Shown: piece after piece, positions 17,512-23,666 of the stretch
Numbering within the stretch: position 1 is the stretch's first letter
Layout of the letters: each line of letters opens with the position of its first letter
Source: Flavobacterium sp.
GTDB taxonomy: Bacteria; Bacteroidota; Bacteroidia; Flavobacteriales; Flavobacteriaceae
Length of the DNA: 29,103 nucleotides
Assembly: GCA_030151565.1 (NCBI GenBank)
Contig: JASLDM010000077.1
Coordinates: 1 to 29,103, forward strand
Direction of reading: 5' to 3'
The notes under the pieces: generated by a model
Databases searched by the model: none
Told to the model about the DNA's origin: nothing
The model's input: only the letters and a program-made list of their open reading frames with translations
Program-made: the position numbers and the translations under genes

Positions 17512-18000
17512 TTAAGACGGATCTACTAAAAATAAAGGTTGATCAAATTCTACTGGAGAAGCATCATCAACTAGTACTTTTACAATTTTTCCAGAAATCT
17601 CTGATTCGATTTCATTAAAAAGCTTCATAGCTTCAATCACACAAACCACATCACCTGTTTTAATTGTTTTACCAACTTCAGCAAATGGCTCTTTATCTGG
17701 TGCAGGCTTTCTATAGAAAGTTCCGATAATCGGTGATTTAACAGTAATGTATTTTGCATCCTCATCAACAGCTGGAGCTTCTGTAGCAACAGGAGCTTGC
17801 CCTGTTGGAGCAACAGGTTGTGCAGCAGCAGCTTGCGGAAGCGCTGATGTTACTGGAACTTGCTGAATATAAGTTGTTTCTGTTGAACCTGCGTCCGTAG
17901 TTTTAATGGTGATTTTGAAGTCATCCATTTCTAATTTTACTTCTGTAGCTCCTGATTTCGCTACAAACTTAATTAAGTTTTGAATTTCTTTAATGTCCAT
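17512..18000 (-). CDS. accB: Acetyl-CoA carboxylase, biotin carboxyl carrier protein
   Basis: Carries biotin between the carboxylase and carboxyltransferase of acetyl-CoA carboxylase. It has 162 residues. The N-terminal segment (1-40) typical of AccB begins MDIKEIQNLIKFVAKSG. A mobile Ala/Pro/Gln-rich linker covers about 50-80, and the biotinyl domain 84-162 carries VIEAMKLFNEI with the biotinylated lysine K126. It lies between fabH (24 bp upstream) and accC. Confidence 0.97.
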   Translation of the reverse strand: MDIKEIQNLIKFVAKSGATEVKLEMDDFKITIKTTDAGSTETTYIQQVPVTSALPQAAAAQPVAPTGQAPVATEAPAVDEDAKYITVKSPIIGTFYRKPAPDKEPFAEVGKTIKTGDVVCVIEAMKLFNEIESEISGKIVKVLVDDASPVEFDQPLFLVDPS

Positions 18001-18024
18001 ACTATTCTGTATTGGTTAAGTTGT

Positions 18025-19023
18025 TTATTGTTTATTATACGCCCACTTTAAATAAACTGCGCCCCAAGTGAATCCACCTCCAAAAGAAGCAAAAATAATA
18101 TTGTCGCCCTTTTTAAGTTGATCTTCATAGTCGCAAAGTAAAAGTGGTAAAGTAGCCGATGTAGTATTCCCATATCGCTCAATATTCATCAAAACTTTTG
18201 ATGGATCAAGCTTCATACGATTCGCTGTTGCATCAATAATACGCTTATTCGCTTGATGTGCAGCTAGCCAATTAACATCCTCATGAGTAAGGTTGTTCTT
18301 TTTCATTATTTTCTCGCTAACATCTGCCATATTAGATACGGCATATTTAAACACTGTTTTTCCATCCTGAAAAACATAATGTTGTTTATTAGCAACTGTT
18401 TCTGCTGTCGGAGGCAAAATAGAACCTCCCGCTTCGATTTTCAAATACTCCCTTCCAACACCGTCACTTCTCAAATACTCATCTTGAAATCCTAACCCTT
18501 CTTCGTTAGGTTCAAACAAAACTGCCCCTGCTGCGTCACCAAAAATGATACACGTTGCACGGTCGGTATAATCTATAATTGAAGACATCTTATCTGCTCC
18601 AATTAATAATACTTTTTTATATCTTCCTGATTCGATATAAGAAGAAGCCACGGACATTCCATATAGAAAACTAGAACAAGCGGCTTGTAAATCAAAAGCA
18701 AAAGCATTTGTAGCTCCAATTTTAGAGGCCACATAAACACCTGTAGAAGCCACAGGCATATCCGGTGTTGCTGTTGATAAAATTACAAGATCAATGTCTT
18801 TTGGATCTGTACCTGATTTTTCTAAAAGATTTTCTGCTGCCTTAATAGCCATATAAGACGCTCCTGCGCCTTCTACTTTCAGAATTCTTCTTTCTTTTAT
18901 TCCAGTTCTCGTAGTAATCCATTCATCATTGGTGTCTACCATTGTTTCTAGATCCGAATTTGTAAGCTTCGTCTCTGGCAAGTAACATCCAATAGCTGTA
19001 ATGGCTGCATTTATTTTTGTCAT
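18025..19023 (-). CDS. fabH: 3-oxoacyl-ACP synthase III (KAS III)
   Basis: Condenses an acyl-CoA primer with malonyl-ACP to begin fatty-acid synthesis. It has 332 residues. The catalytic triad is visible: C116 in DLQAACSSFLYGM, H256 in WLAAHQANKRI and N286 in ERYGNTTSATLPL. The C-terminus FASFGGGFTWGAVYLKW is also diagnostic. The neighbours accB and accC supply malonyl-CoA, and rpmF and yceD lie upstream; this linkage of rpmF with fatty-acid genes is widespread. The 162-bp gap before it contains the rpmF terminator and a candidate promoter. Confidence 0.96.
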   Translation of the reverse strand: MTKINAAITAIGCYLPETKLTNSDLETMVDTNDEWITTRTGIKERRILKVEGAGASYMAIKAAENLLEKSGTDPKDIDLVILSTATPDMPVASTGVYVASKIGATNAFAFDLQAACSSFLYGMSVASSYIESGRYKKVLLIGADKMSSIIDYTDRATCIIFGDAAGAVLFEPNEEGLGFQDEYLRSDGVGREYLKIEAGGSILPPTAETVANKQHYVFQDGKTVFKYAVSNMADVSEKIMKKNNLTHEDVNWLAAHQANKRIIDATANRMKLDPSKVLMNIERYGNTTSATLPLLLCDYEDQLKKGDNIIFASFGGGFTWGAVYLKWAYNKQ

Positions 19024-19064
19024 ATAGGGTGCTCTATTTTAATAAAAACATTCCAAAAAGAGGT

Positions 19065-19097
19065 GAAAAGTACAAAAAAAAAACCAATTAGCTCAAA
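19065..19097 (-). promoter_or_regulatory. Candidate internal promoter for fabH-accB-accC
   Basis: Minus strand TTTG (19094-19097), a 21-bp spacer and TACTTTTC (19065-19072), one base off TAnnTTTG. It lies just downstream of the rpmF terminator, where a second promoter would be needed if termination is efficient. A short inverted repeat (19090-19094 with 19101-19105) overlaps its upstream edge. Suggestive only. Confidence 0.35.
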
Positions 19098-19135
19098 AAA
19101 GAGCTTTAAATTGTATTTTTTGAATGTCAAATAAC

Positions 19136-19165
19136 AAAAAAACTCTCACACATTGTGAGAGTTTT
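19136..19165 (-). terminator. Intrinsic terminator after rpmF
   Basis: A perfect 12-bp stem (19139-19150 with 19154-19165, core ACTCTCACA) with a 3-nt loop and a seven-T run on the minus strand. It lies 21 bp after the rpmF stop codon and therefore inside the yceD-rpmF-fabH-accBC cluster. Confidence 0.88.
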
Positions 19166-19185
19166 CTTTTAACTTTTTTAAAAGC

Positions 19186-19383
19186 TTACGCCTCTACTGC
19201 AGTTGTTTTGTCTACAACAACTTGTCCTCTGTAGTAAAGCTTTCCTTCATGCCAGTAAGCTCTGTGGTAAAGGTGAGCTTCACCTGTTACAGGACATGTA
19301 GCGATTTGAGGAGCAACAGCTTTGTAATGCGTTCTTCTTTTATCTCTTCTTGTTTTCGAGGTTTTTCTCTTTGGATGTGCCAT
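19186..19383 (-). CDS. rpmF: 50S ribosomal protein L32
   Basis: A large-subunit ribosomal protein of 65 residues, very basic at its N-terminus (MAHPKRKTSKTRRDKRRTHY) as in all L32. The rest, CPVTGEAHLYHRAYW, is typical of forms lacking the four-cysteine zinc ribbon: only one cysteine is present. It is 9 bp downstream of yceD and followed by a strong terminator. Confidence 0.96.
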   Translation of the reverse strand: MAHPKRKTSKTRRDKRRTHYKAVAPQIATCPVTGEAHLYHRAYWHEGKLYYRGQVVVDKTTAVEA

Positions 19384-19392
19384 TTTACTATA

Positions 19393-19965
19393 TTATTTAT
19401 CCGTTAATAGTTTTTTTAATTTTTCCCAGCGAGGGTCTATATCAATTTCATTATTCTCTTCAACTTCGTGTTCTTCTTCCATATCATCTTCGTACTCTAA
19501 ATCTTCTTCATCTTGATACCCTAAAAAGGTTAATGCTTCGGATTCTAAAGTACCATCAAGTACTCCTGGATGAATTCGCTTCTGAGGAATTGACAATGCA
19601 ATCATCTCATATATATATTGCGCAACATCTAGTTGATGTTCGTTAAACGGAATAATCAAGATCTCATCATGATCATTGTTAAACGAATCACCATATTTCA
19701 CAATTAACCCTAAATCTCCTTTCAAAAATAGGTCAAAGTCTTGATTTGTAACATCACAAGGAACATTAACACTACCTTTAAACGTAAAACTTAACTCTAA
19801 AAGCGTACTTTTTTTATTTAAAAGAACTTCTACTTTGGCATCTACACTATTAAAATCTACATAATTATAACTATCAAAAAGACGGTTATCAACCTGAAAA
19901 TCAAAAGAATGTTTGCCTTCTTTTAATCCCGAAAACGGAATCAAAAACTTTATTTCCTTATTCAT
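19393..19965 (-). CDS. YceD/DUF177 family protein
   Basis: A 190-residue member of the DUF177 (YceD) family, almost always encoded next to rpmF; in other bacteria and plants members are implicated in 23S rRNA processing or accumulation, but the biochemical role is unsettled. The N-terminus MNKEIKFLIPFSGLKEG and the C-terminal IDPRWEKLKKLL motif are visible. Before the latter is a long acidic stretch rich in Glu and Asp (about 145-175). An ATG at 19989 would add 8 residues but overlaps the -7 box at 19987-19994, so 19965 is chosen. It is first gene of the rpmF/fatty-acid cluster. Confidence 0.85.
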   Translation of the reverse strand: MNKEIKFLIPFSGLKEGKHSFDFQVDNRLFDSYNYVDFNSVDAKVEVLLNKKSTLLELSFTFKGSVNVPCDVTNQDFDLFLKGDLGLIVKYGDSFNNDHDEILIIPFNEHQLDVAQYIYEMIALSIPQKRIHPGVLDGTLESEALTFLGYQDEEDLEYEDDMEEEHEVEENNEIDIDPRWEKLKKLLTDK

Positions 19966-19986
19966 GATAAACATGATTTGAGCGTG

Positions 19987-20015
19987 CAAAGATATAAAAT
20001 AATTATAATTACAAG
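19987..20015 (-). promoter_or_regulatory. Promoter of the yceD-rpmF(-fabH-accBC) operon
   Basis: Minus strand CTTG (20012-20015), a 17-bp spacer and TATCTTTG (19987-19994), the latter an exact TAnnTTTG match. Predicted start near 19981, about 16 nt before the yceD ATG. Confidence 0.72.
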
Positions 20016-20022
20016 CGAGTTA

Positions 20023-21087
20023 TCAACTTTTTTTTGTGGTAAATTCTTTTTGTTGAGTCTGTAACGGCTCTGCCGAGATCTCTTCGTTTCTCTTTCTGGT
20101 AATATATACATCAATCGCAAGATAAACAGCCTCTTTAAACGAACTCGAATCAGCCATTCCTTTTCCTGCAATTTCATAAGCCGTACCATGGTCTGGAGAA
20201 GTTCTAATCCTGTTAAGCCCCGCAGTAAAATTAACTCCTTTCCCGAATGACAAAGCCTTAAAAGGCACCAATCCCTGATCGTGATAGCAAGCAATTACAG
20301 CATCAAATGCTTTATATGTCTCAGACCCAAAAAAACCATCCGCAGCAAAAGGTCCAGAAACCAAAATCCCTTCATCTGCAAGTTTTTTTACAGTTGGATT
20401 AATAACATCCAATTCTTCATTCCCTATAACACCATTGTCACCACTATGTGGGTTAAGTCCTAAAACTGCTATTCTGGGTTTAAAAACATCAAAATCTTTA
20501 ATCAAAGTACTATTGATTGTTTTTACTTTTCGTTCAATTAATTCTGGCGTAATAGCAGCCGGCACATCTTTTAACGGAAGATGGTCTGTTAACAAACCAA
20601 CTCTCAAAGAGTCAGAAACCATTAACATCAAAGCATCTCCTTCTAATTGTTCATTCAAATAATCCGTATGTCCTGGATGCTTAAAGGAATCCTCTTGAAT
20701 ATTATACTTATTAATAGGTGCAGTTACCAGAACATCAATAAATCCATCTTTCAATGCTTCAGTCGCAGAGGTAAAAGATTTTATAGCAAACTCCCCAATT
20801 TTGGAATCATTTTGCCCAAACTCAATATTCACATTCTCTTTCCACAAGTTCAATACATTGATCTTTCCAGGAACAATTTGCTCCAACTTATCAATACCTT
20901 GAAAATTAGTCTGCACTCCGATTGCTTTTTTCACAAAAGAAATTGGCTTTGAATTTGCAAATATCACAGGAGTACAAAGTTCCATCATTCGACTGTCTTC
21001 AAAAGCCTTAAGGACAACTTCACATCCAATACCATTTAAATCTCCAATAGATATTCCTAATTTTATATTTTCTTCTTTATGACTCAT
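20023..21087 (-). CDS. pdxA: 4-hydroxythreonine-4-phosphate dehydrogenase
   Basis: Oxidises 4-phosphohydroxy-L-threonine with NAD in the DXP-dependent route to pyridoxal phosphate. It has 354 residues from MSHKEENIKLGISIGD. The three metal-binding histidines of the family are in place: H169 (TDHLPL), H214 (LNPHSGDNG) and H269 (ACYHDQGLVPFK). Other hallmarks are HPGHTDYL (137-144) and SPDHGTAYEIAGKG. A longer frame starts at 21138 but includes the -7 box at 21117-21124 and hydrophobic residues without family resemblance, so 21087 is used. It diverges from ribE. Its stop codon is 8 bp from the -33 element of the yceD promoter, and no terminator lies between. Confidence 0.95.
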   Translation of the reverse strand: MSHKEENIKLGISIGDLNGIGCEVVLKAFEDSRMMELCTPVIFANSKPISFVKKAIGVQTNFQGIDKLEQIVPGKINVLNLWKENVNIEFGQNDSKIGEFAIKSFTSATEALKDGFIDVLVTAPINKYNIQEDSFKHPGHTDYLNEQLEGDALMLMVSDSLRVGLLTDHLPLKDVPAAITPELIERKVKTINSTLIKDFDVFKPRIAVLGLNPHSGDNGVIGNEELDVINPTVKKLADEGILVSGPFAADGFFGSETYKAFDAVIACYHDQGLVPFKALSFGKGVNFTAGLNRIRTSPDHGTAYEIAGKGMADSSSFKEAVYLAIDVYITRKRNEEISAEPLQTQQKEFTTKKS

Positions 21088-21105
21088 CGCTAAGGTAATT
21101 ATTGC

Positions 21106-21113
21106 TAATTTTG
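21106..21113 (+). promoter_or_regulatory. -7 box of ribE
   Basis: TAATTTTG, an exact TAnnTTTG match 29 bp before the ribE ATG. No good -33 element is seen. It abuts the opposite -7 box of pdxA with 3 bp between. Confidence 0.55.
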
Positions 21114-21116
21114 AAG

Positions 21117-21124
21117 CAAATTTA
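21117..21124 (-). promoter_or_regulatory. -7 box of pdxA
   Basis: Minus strand TAAATTTG, an exact TAnnTTTG match. Predicted start near 21111, about 24 nt before the pdxA ATG at 21087. No clear -33 element is found. Confidence 0.55.
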
Positions 21125-21141
21125 ATAAAATAAATCAAGTT

Positions 21142-21738
21142 ATGTTTACAGGGATTGTCGAAACAGTCGGTAAGATAGTGAAAATAGAAAACAATTTAAG
21201 TAATTTAAACATTACTGTTCAATCAAATTTCACTTCAGAGTTAAAGATAGACCAAAGCGTGCTCCATAATGGTATTTGCTTAACAGTCGTTTCTATTCAG
21301 GAAGATTGCTTTGTTGTTACAGCAATTCAAGAAACCATCGCCAAAACAACAATTGGCACTTGGACAGAAAATCAAGAAGTAAATTTAGAGCGAGCAATGC
21401 TTATGGGGTCTCGTTTAGACGGACATATTGTTCAAGGTCACGTAGACCAAACAGCAATCTGCAACGCAATTGAAGATGTTTCTGGAAGTATTTATTTTGA
21501 ATTTGAATACGACAAATCACTTCAAAACATCACCATTGAAAAAGGATCAATTACAATTGACGGAGTAAGTTTAACTGTTGTAGACTCTGGCATTAATACT
21601 TTCAAGGTAGCTATTATACCATACACACTTGAGCACACGATATTCAAAAATTACAAAATAGGCAGCGTTGTAAATCTAGAATTTGACGTTGTAGGTAAAT
21701 ACGTTTCCAAACTACTATATTTAAGAGAAAATCTATAA
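21142..21738 (+). CDS. ribE: Riboflavin synthase, alpha subunit type
   Basis: Converts two molecules of 6,7-dimethyl-8-ribityllumazine to riboflavin and a pyrimidine. It has 198 residues in two lumazine-binding barrels: residues 1-96 starting MFTGIVETVG with GICLTVV (44-50), and 97-190 starting HIVQGHVD with GVSLTVVDSG (141-150). The join GSRLDGHIVQGHVD is diagnostic. It diverges from pdxA, and the sigma-factor gene begins 54 bp downstream with no terminator between, so readthrough into that cluster is possible. The symbol ribC is used for this enzyme in some genomes. Confidence 0.96.
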   Translation: MFTGIVETVGKIVKIENNLSNLNITVQSNFTSELKIDQSVLHNGICLTVVSIQEDCFVVTAIQETIAKTTIGTWTENQEVNLERAMLMGSRLDGHIVQGHVDQTAICNAIEDVSGSIYFEFEYDKSLQNITIEKGSITIDGVSLTVVDSGINTFKVAIIPYTLEHTIFKNYKIGSVVNLEFDVVGKYVSKLLYLRENL

Positions 21739-21792
21739 AAAGCACAACAAAATGTGACTTTTCCCCCAACATTGTTTCAAAAATATAGTTGA

Positions 21793-22377
21793 ATGAATAT
21801 AAACAAAAAAAATACAGCAGAAGATCTAAGTGATGAAGACTTGGTAGAAAAAGTGGTCCTTTCGGGCGACACCAAGGCTTTTGGAGAACTTTATGATCGT
21901 TATGCTCAACTAGTTTATTCAAAATGCCGAAGCTTTGTGTCTTCTAGCGATGTAGCAGAAGCAGAAGATTTGACCCAAGATATCTTTGTAAATGTTTTTA
22001 TGAAATTAAAATCATTTAAAGGAAATTCTAAATTTTCAACTTGGTTGTACTCTTTCACTTACAACCATTGTATAAATTATTATAACAGAGAAGTAAAAAA
22101 GAAAAGAACTGAAGTGGAAATAGGGCCGGATTATGAATTAGAAGGCGGTTTAATTGACGAAGTTTCGGATGAAGAGATTTTCTCTATAGCAGCCGACAAA
22201 TTAAAAATATGCTTACAATCCATAAATCCCGAAGAAAAAGTAGTTCTTTTAATGAAATATCAAGACGACGTCTCGATCAAAGAAATGGCTAAGATTTTGG
22301 AAATTGGAGAAAGCGCTGTAAAAATGAAATTACACCGCGCGAAAAAAAAGATTGTTGAAATTTATAACTCTTTGTAA
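21793..22377 (+). CDS. ECF-type RNA polymerase sigma factor
   Basis: A 194-residue sigma-70 family factor with only regions 2 and 4, hence the extracytoplasmic-function class. Region 2 (about 25-97) includes AFGELYDRYAQLVYSKC, AEDLTQDIFVNVFMKL and FSTWLYSFTYNHCINYYNRE. An acidic linker (about 105-135) follows. Region 4 (about 138-192) includes INPEEKVVLLMKYQDDVS and the helix-turn-helix EMAKILEIGESAVKMKLHRA. No classical anti-sigma factor with a transmembrane helix follows; instead a 63-residue protein (2 bp away) and an MscS-like protein form a tight cluster. That layout resembles the Pseudomonas sigX locus. The promoters it recognises are not evident here. Confidence 0.93.
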   Translation: MNINKKNTAEDLSDEDLVEKVVLSGDTKAFGELYDRYAQLVYSKCRSFVSSSDVAEAEDLTQDIFVNVFMKLKSFKGNSKFSTWLYSFTYNHCINYYNREVKKKRTEVEIGPDYELEGGLIDEVSDEEIFSIAADKLKICLQSINPEEKVVLLMKYQDDVSIKEMAKILEIGESAVKMKLHRAKKKIVEIYNSL

Positions 22378-22379
22378 AC

Positions 22380-22571
22380 ATGGACAATCCTTTTAAAAAA
22401 ATACTACAAGACGAAAAACTACCCGAATACCTCAAGGGTAGAGTGATTGACAACATTAATTTGATACAATTATCCTTAGATGTCTCAGAACTTTTCACCG
22501 TAAAACTTCCTAAGACAATAAGTACGTTATTAAATGATGAAATAAACGATATAAATAAAAAGACAAAATAA
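22380..22571 (+). CDS. 63-residue protein of unknown function between sigma factor and MscS-like gene
   Basis: Not recognised by family. Its starting ATG is 2 bp after the sigma-factor stop codon, and its stop overlaps the next start (TAATG at 22569-22573), which strongly supports translation. The sequence begins MDNPFKKILQDEKLPEYLKG, has a probably helical amphipathic centre (VIDNINLIQLSLDVSELF), and ends with a lysine-rich tail. No membrane helix, cysteines or signal peptide are visible, so it is likely cytosolic. By position it is a candidate partner or inhibitor of the sigma factor, comparable to CfrX beside Pseudomonas SigX. This is an inference from gene order only. Confidence 0.75.
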   Translation: MDNPFKKILQDEKLPEYLKGRVIDNINLIQLSLDVSELFTVKLPKTISTLLNDEINDINKKTK

Positions 22572-23395
22572 TGAACGATTATATTTTTCAATACTCTGCG
22601 AATTCTGCTGCCTCTTTAATGGACATGTTACTAAAAGGTCTTCTAGGATTTGGACTACTAATTCTATATGTATTATTCTCTTGGCTACTAGTCAAATTAA
22701 TTTCTTATATCTTAAAAAAAACCTTGCGCTTTTTACGCATTCAAAAACTACAAGACATCTTAGACAAAAATGAATTTTTAAATAAATTCAAATTAGAAAT
22801 AAACTTAAGCACAATCGTTGTCACTTTTGTAAAGGCTTTTACCGTTTTACTTTTAGTGGTTGTCGGAGCAGAATTATTTGGATTAGAAATTGTATCTAAA
22901 GAAGTAAGTAACCTTGTAAGCTACCTACCTAAGCTATTTGTAGCGTTAGCTATTTTAGTTGCGGGAATTTATTTTGCTTCTTGGCTTAGAAATACCATTA
23001 TTGAATTTTTAAAAGCAATTGATTTTTCTGGGGCTCGTTTTGTAGGCTCAATATTGTTTTACATCGTTTTAATTTTTGTAGCTGTTACCACTCTAAACCA
23101 AGCTGGAATAAACACAGATATCATTACAAGCAACATCTCTATCATCATTGGAGCTTTAATGCTGATAATAGTTTTAGCACTAGGATTAGGAGCTAAAGAT
23201 ATCGTTGCCCGTCTATTAAATTCCTTTTACACTAGAAAAAATATTGAAATCGGTAATAAAATCAGAATAAACAACGAAATAGAAGGTTTTGTACTTGCAA
23301 TAGACAATGTATACCTCTGTTTACTTGTTGACGGCAAAAAGAACTTTATCCCTATAAATACCATATCTGAAAGTACTATTGAAGTTTTAGAATAA
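22571..23395 (+). CDS. Minimal MscS-like / conserved TM helix (CmpX-like) membrane protein
   Basis: A 274-residue inner-membrane protein with about five predicted helices (roughly 20-50, 82-105, 112-137, 155-176, 186-212). The last contains the small-residue pattern ALGLGAKDIVARLLNSFYTR, which resembles the pore-lining TM3 of MscS channels. It is followed by a short beta-rich piece (IEIGNKIRINNEIEGFVLAI to the end) corresponding to the start of the MscS cytoplasmic domain; the large C-terminal vestibule domain is missing. Proteins of this shape include Pseudomonas CmpX. The start overlaps the preceding stop codon. Channel activity is inferred from similarity only. A strong terminator follows. 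Confidence 0.82.
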   Translation: MNDYIFQYSANSAASLMDMLLKGLLGFGLLILYVLFSWLLVKLISYILKKTLRFLRIQKLQDILDKNEFLNKFKLEINLSTIVVTFVKAFTVLLLVVVGAELFGLEIVSKEVSNLVSYLPKLFVALAILVAGIYFASWLRNTIIEFLKAIDFSGARFVGSILFYIVLIFVAVTTLNQAGINTDIITSNISIIIGALMLIIVLALGLGAKDIVARLLNSFYTRKNIEIGNKIRINNEIEGFVLAIDNVYLCLLVDGKKNFIPINTISESTIEVLE

Positions 23396-23416
23396 AACAT
23401 TCATATACATCAGAAT

Positions 23417-23455
23417 AAAAAAAGGGTAGATAATGTACATTATCTACCCTTTTTA
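23417..23455. terminator. Palindromic bidirectional terminator
   Basis: A perfect 36-bp palindrome (23419-23454, centre between 23436 and 23437, arms with GGGTAGATAATGT). The plus strand ends in five T after the stem GC block and the minus strand in seven, so it can end both the MscS-like operon and the feo operon, which converge here. Confidence 0.88.
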
Positions 23456-23528
23456 AATTGAAATAAAACAGTGTGTTTTTTTTATATTTGATAAGTCGCT
23501 TCAATCTTCAAACAACGTTTTTCTTTAA

Positions 23529-23660
23529 TTAAGAACAGCCACAATCACCACCACCACAAGAGTTCTTTTTATTACCTCCATTTTTCCAAAAGGCTTTTTT
23601 AATTAAGATAACAACTGCGACAACAACCAATCCATAAGCTATAATTTCTTGATACCCCAT
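23529..23660 (-). CDS. FeoB-associated Cys-rich membrane peptide
   Basis: A 43-residue peptide starting MGYQEIIAYGLVVVAVVILI, with a single N-terminal membrane helix (about 5-20), a lysine-containing stretch (KKAFWKNGGNKKN), and a C-terminal cysteine cluster CGGGDCGC (C35, C40, C42) before the last serine. The start is 6 bp after the feoB stop codon. This matches the FeoB-associated Cys-rich membrane protein family, found beside feoB in many Bacteroidota and Firmicutes. The cysteines could hold iron or another metal at the cytoplasmic mouth of FeoB, or play a FeoC-like role; this is inference. It is last gene of the feo operon, converging on the palindromic terminator. Confidence 0.85.
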   Translation of the reverse strand: MGYQEIIAYGLVVVAVVILIKKAFWKNGGNKKNSCGGGDCGCS

Positions 23661-23666
23661 AACGTT

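Noticed and set aside
23461..23480. Small AAAACA/TGTTTT inverted repeat after the feo operon
   Set aside because: An A/T-rich 6-bp stem; the palindrome at 23419-23454 is a far better terminator in the same place.
23483..23490. TATATTTG on the plus strand with TTG 22 bp upstream, pointing antisense into the feoB-associated peptide gene
   Set aside because: The motif is expected tens of times by chance in a window this AT-rich, and no transcript feature, terminator or frame downstream supports an antisense RNA.
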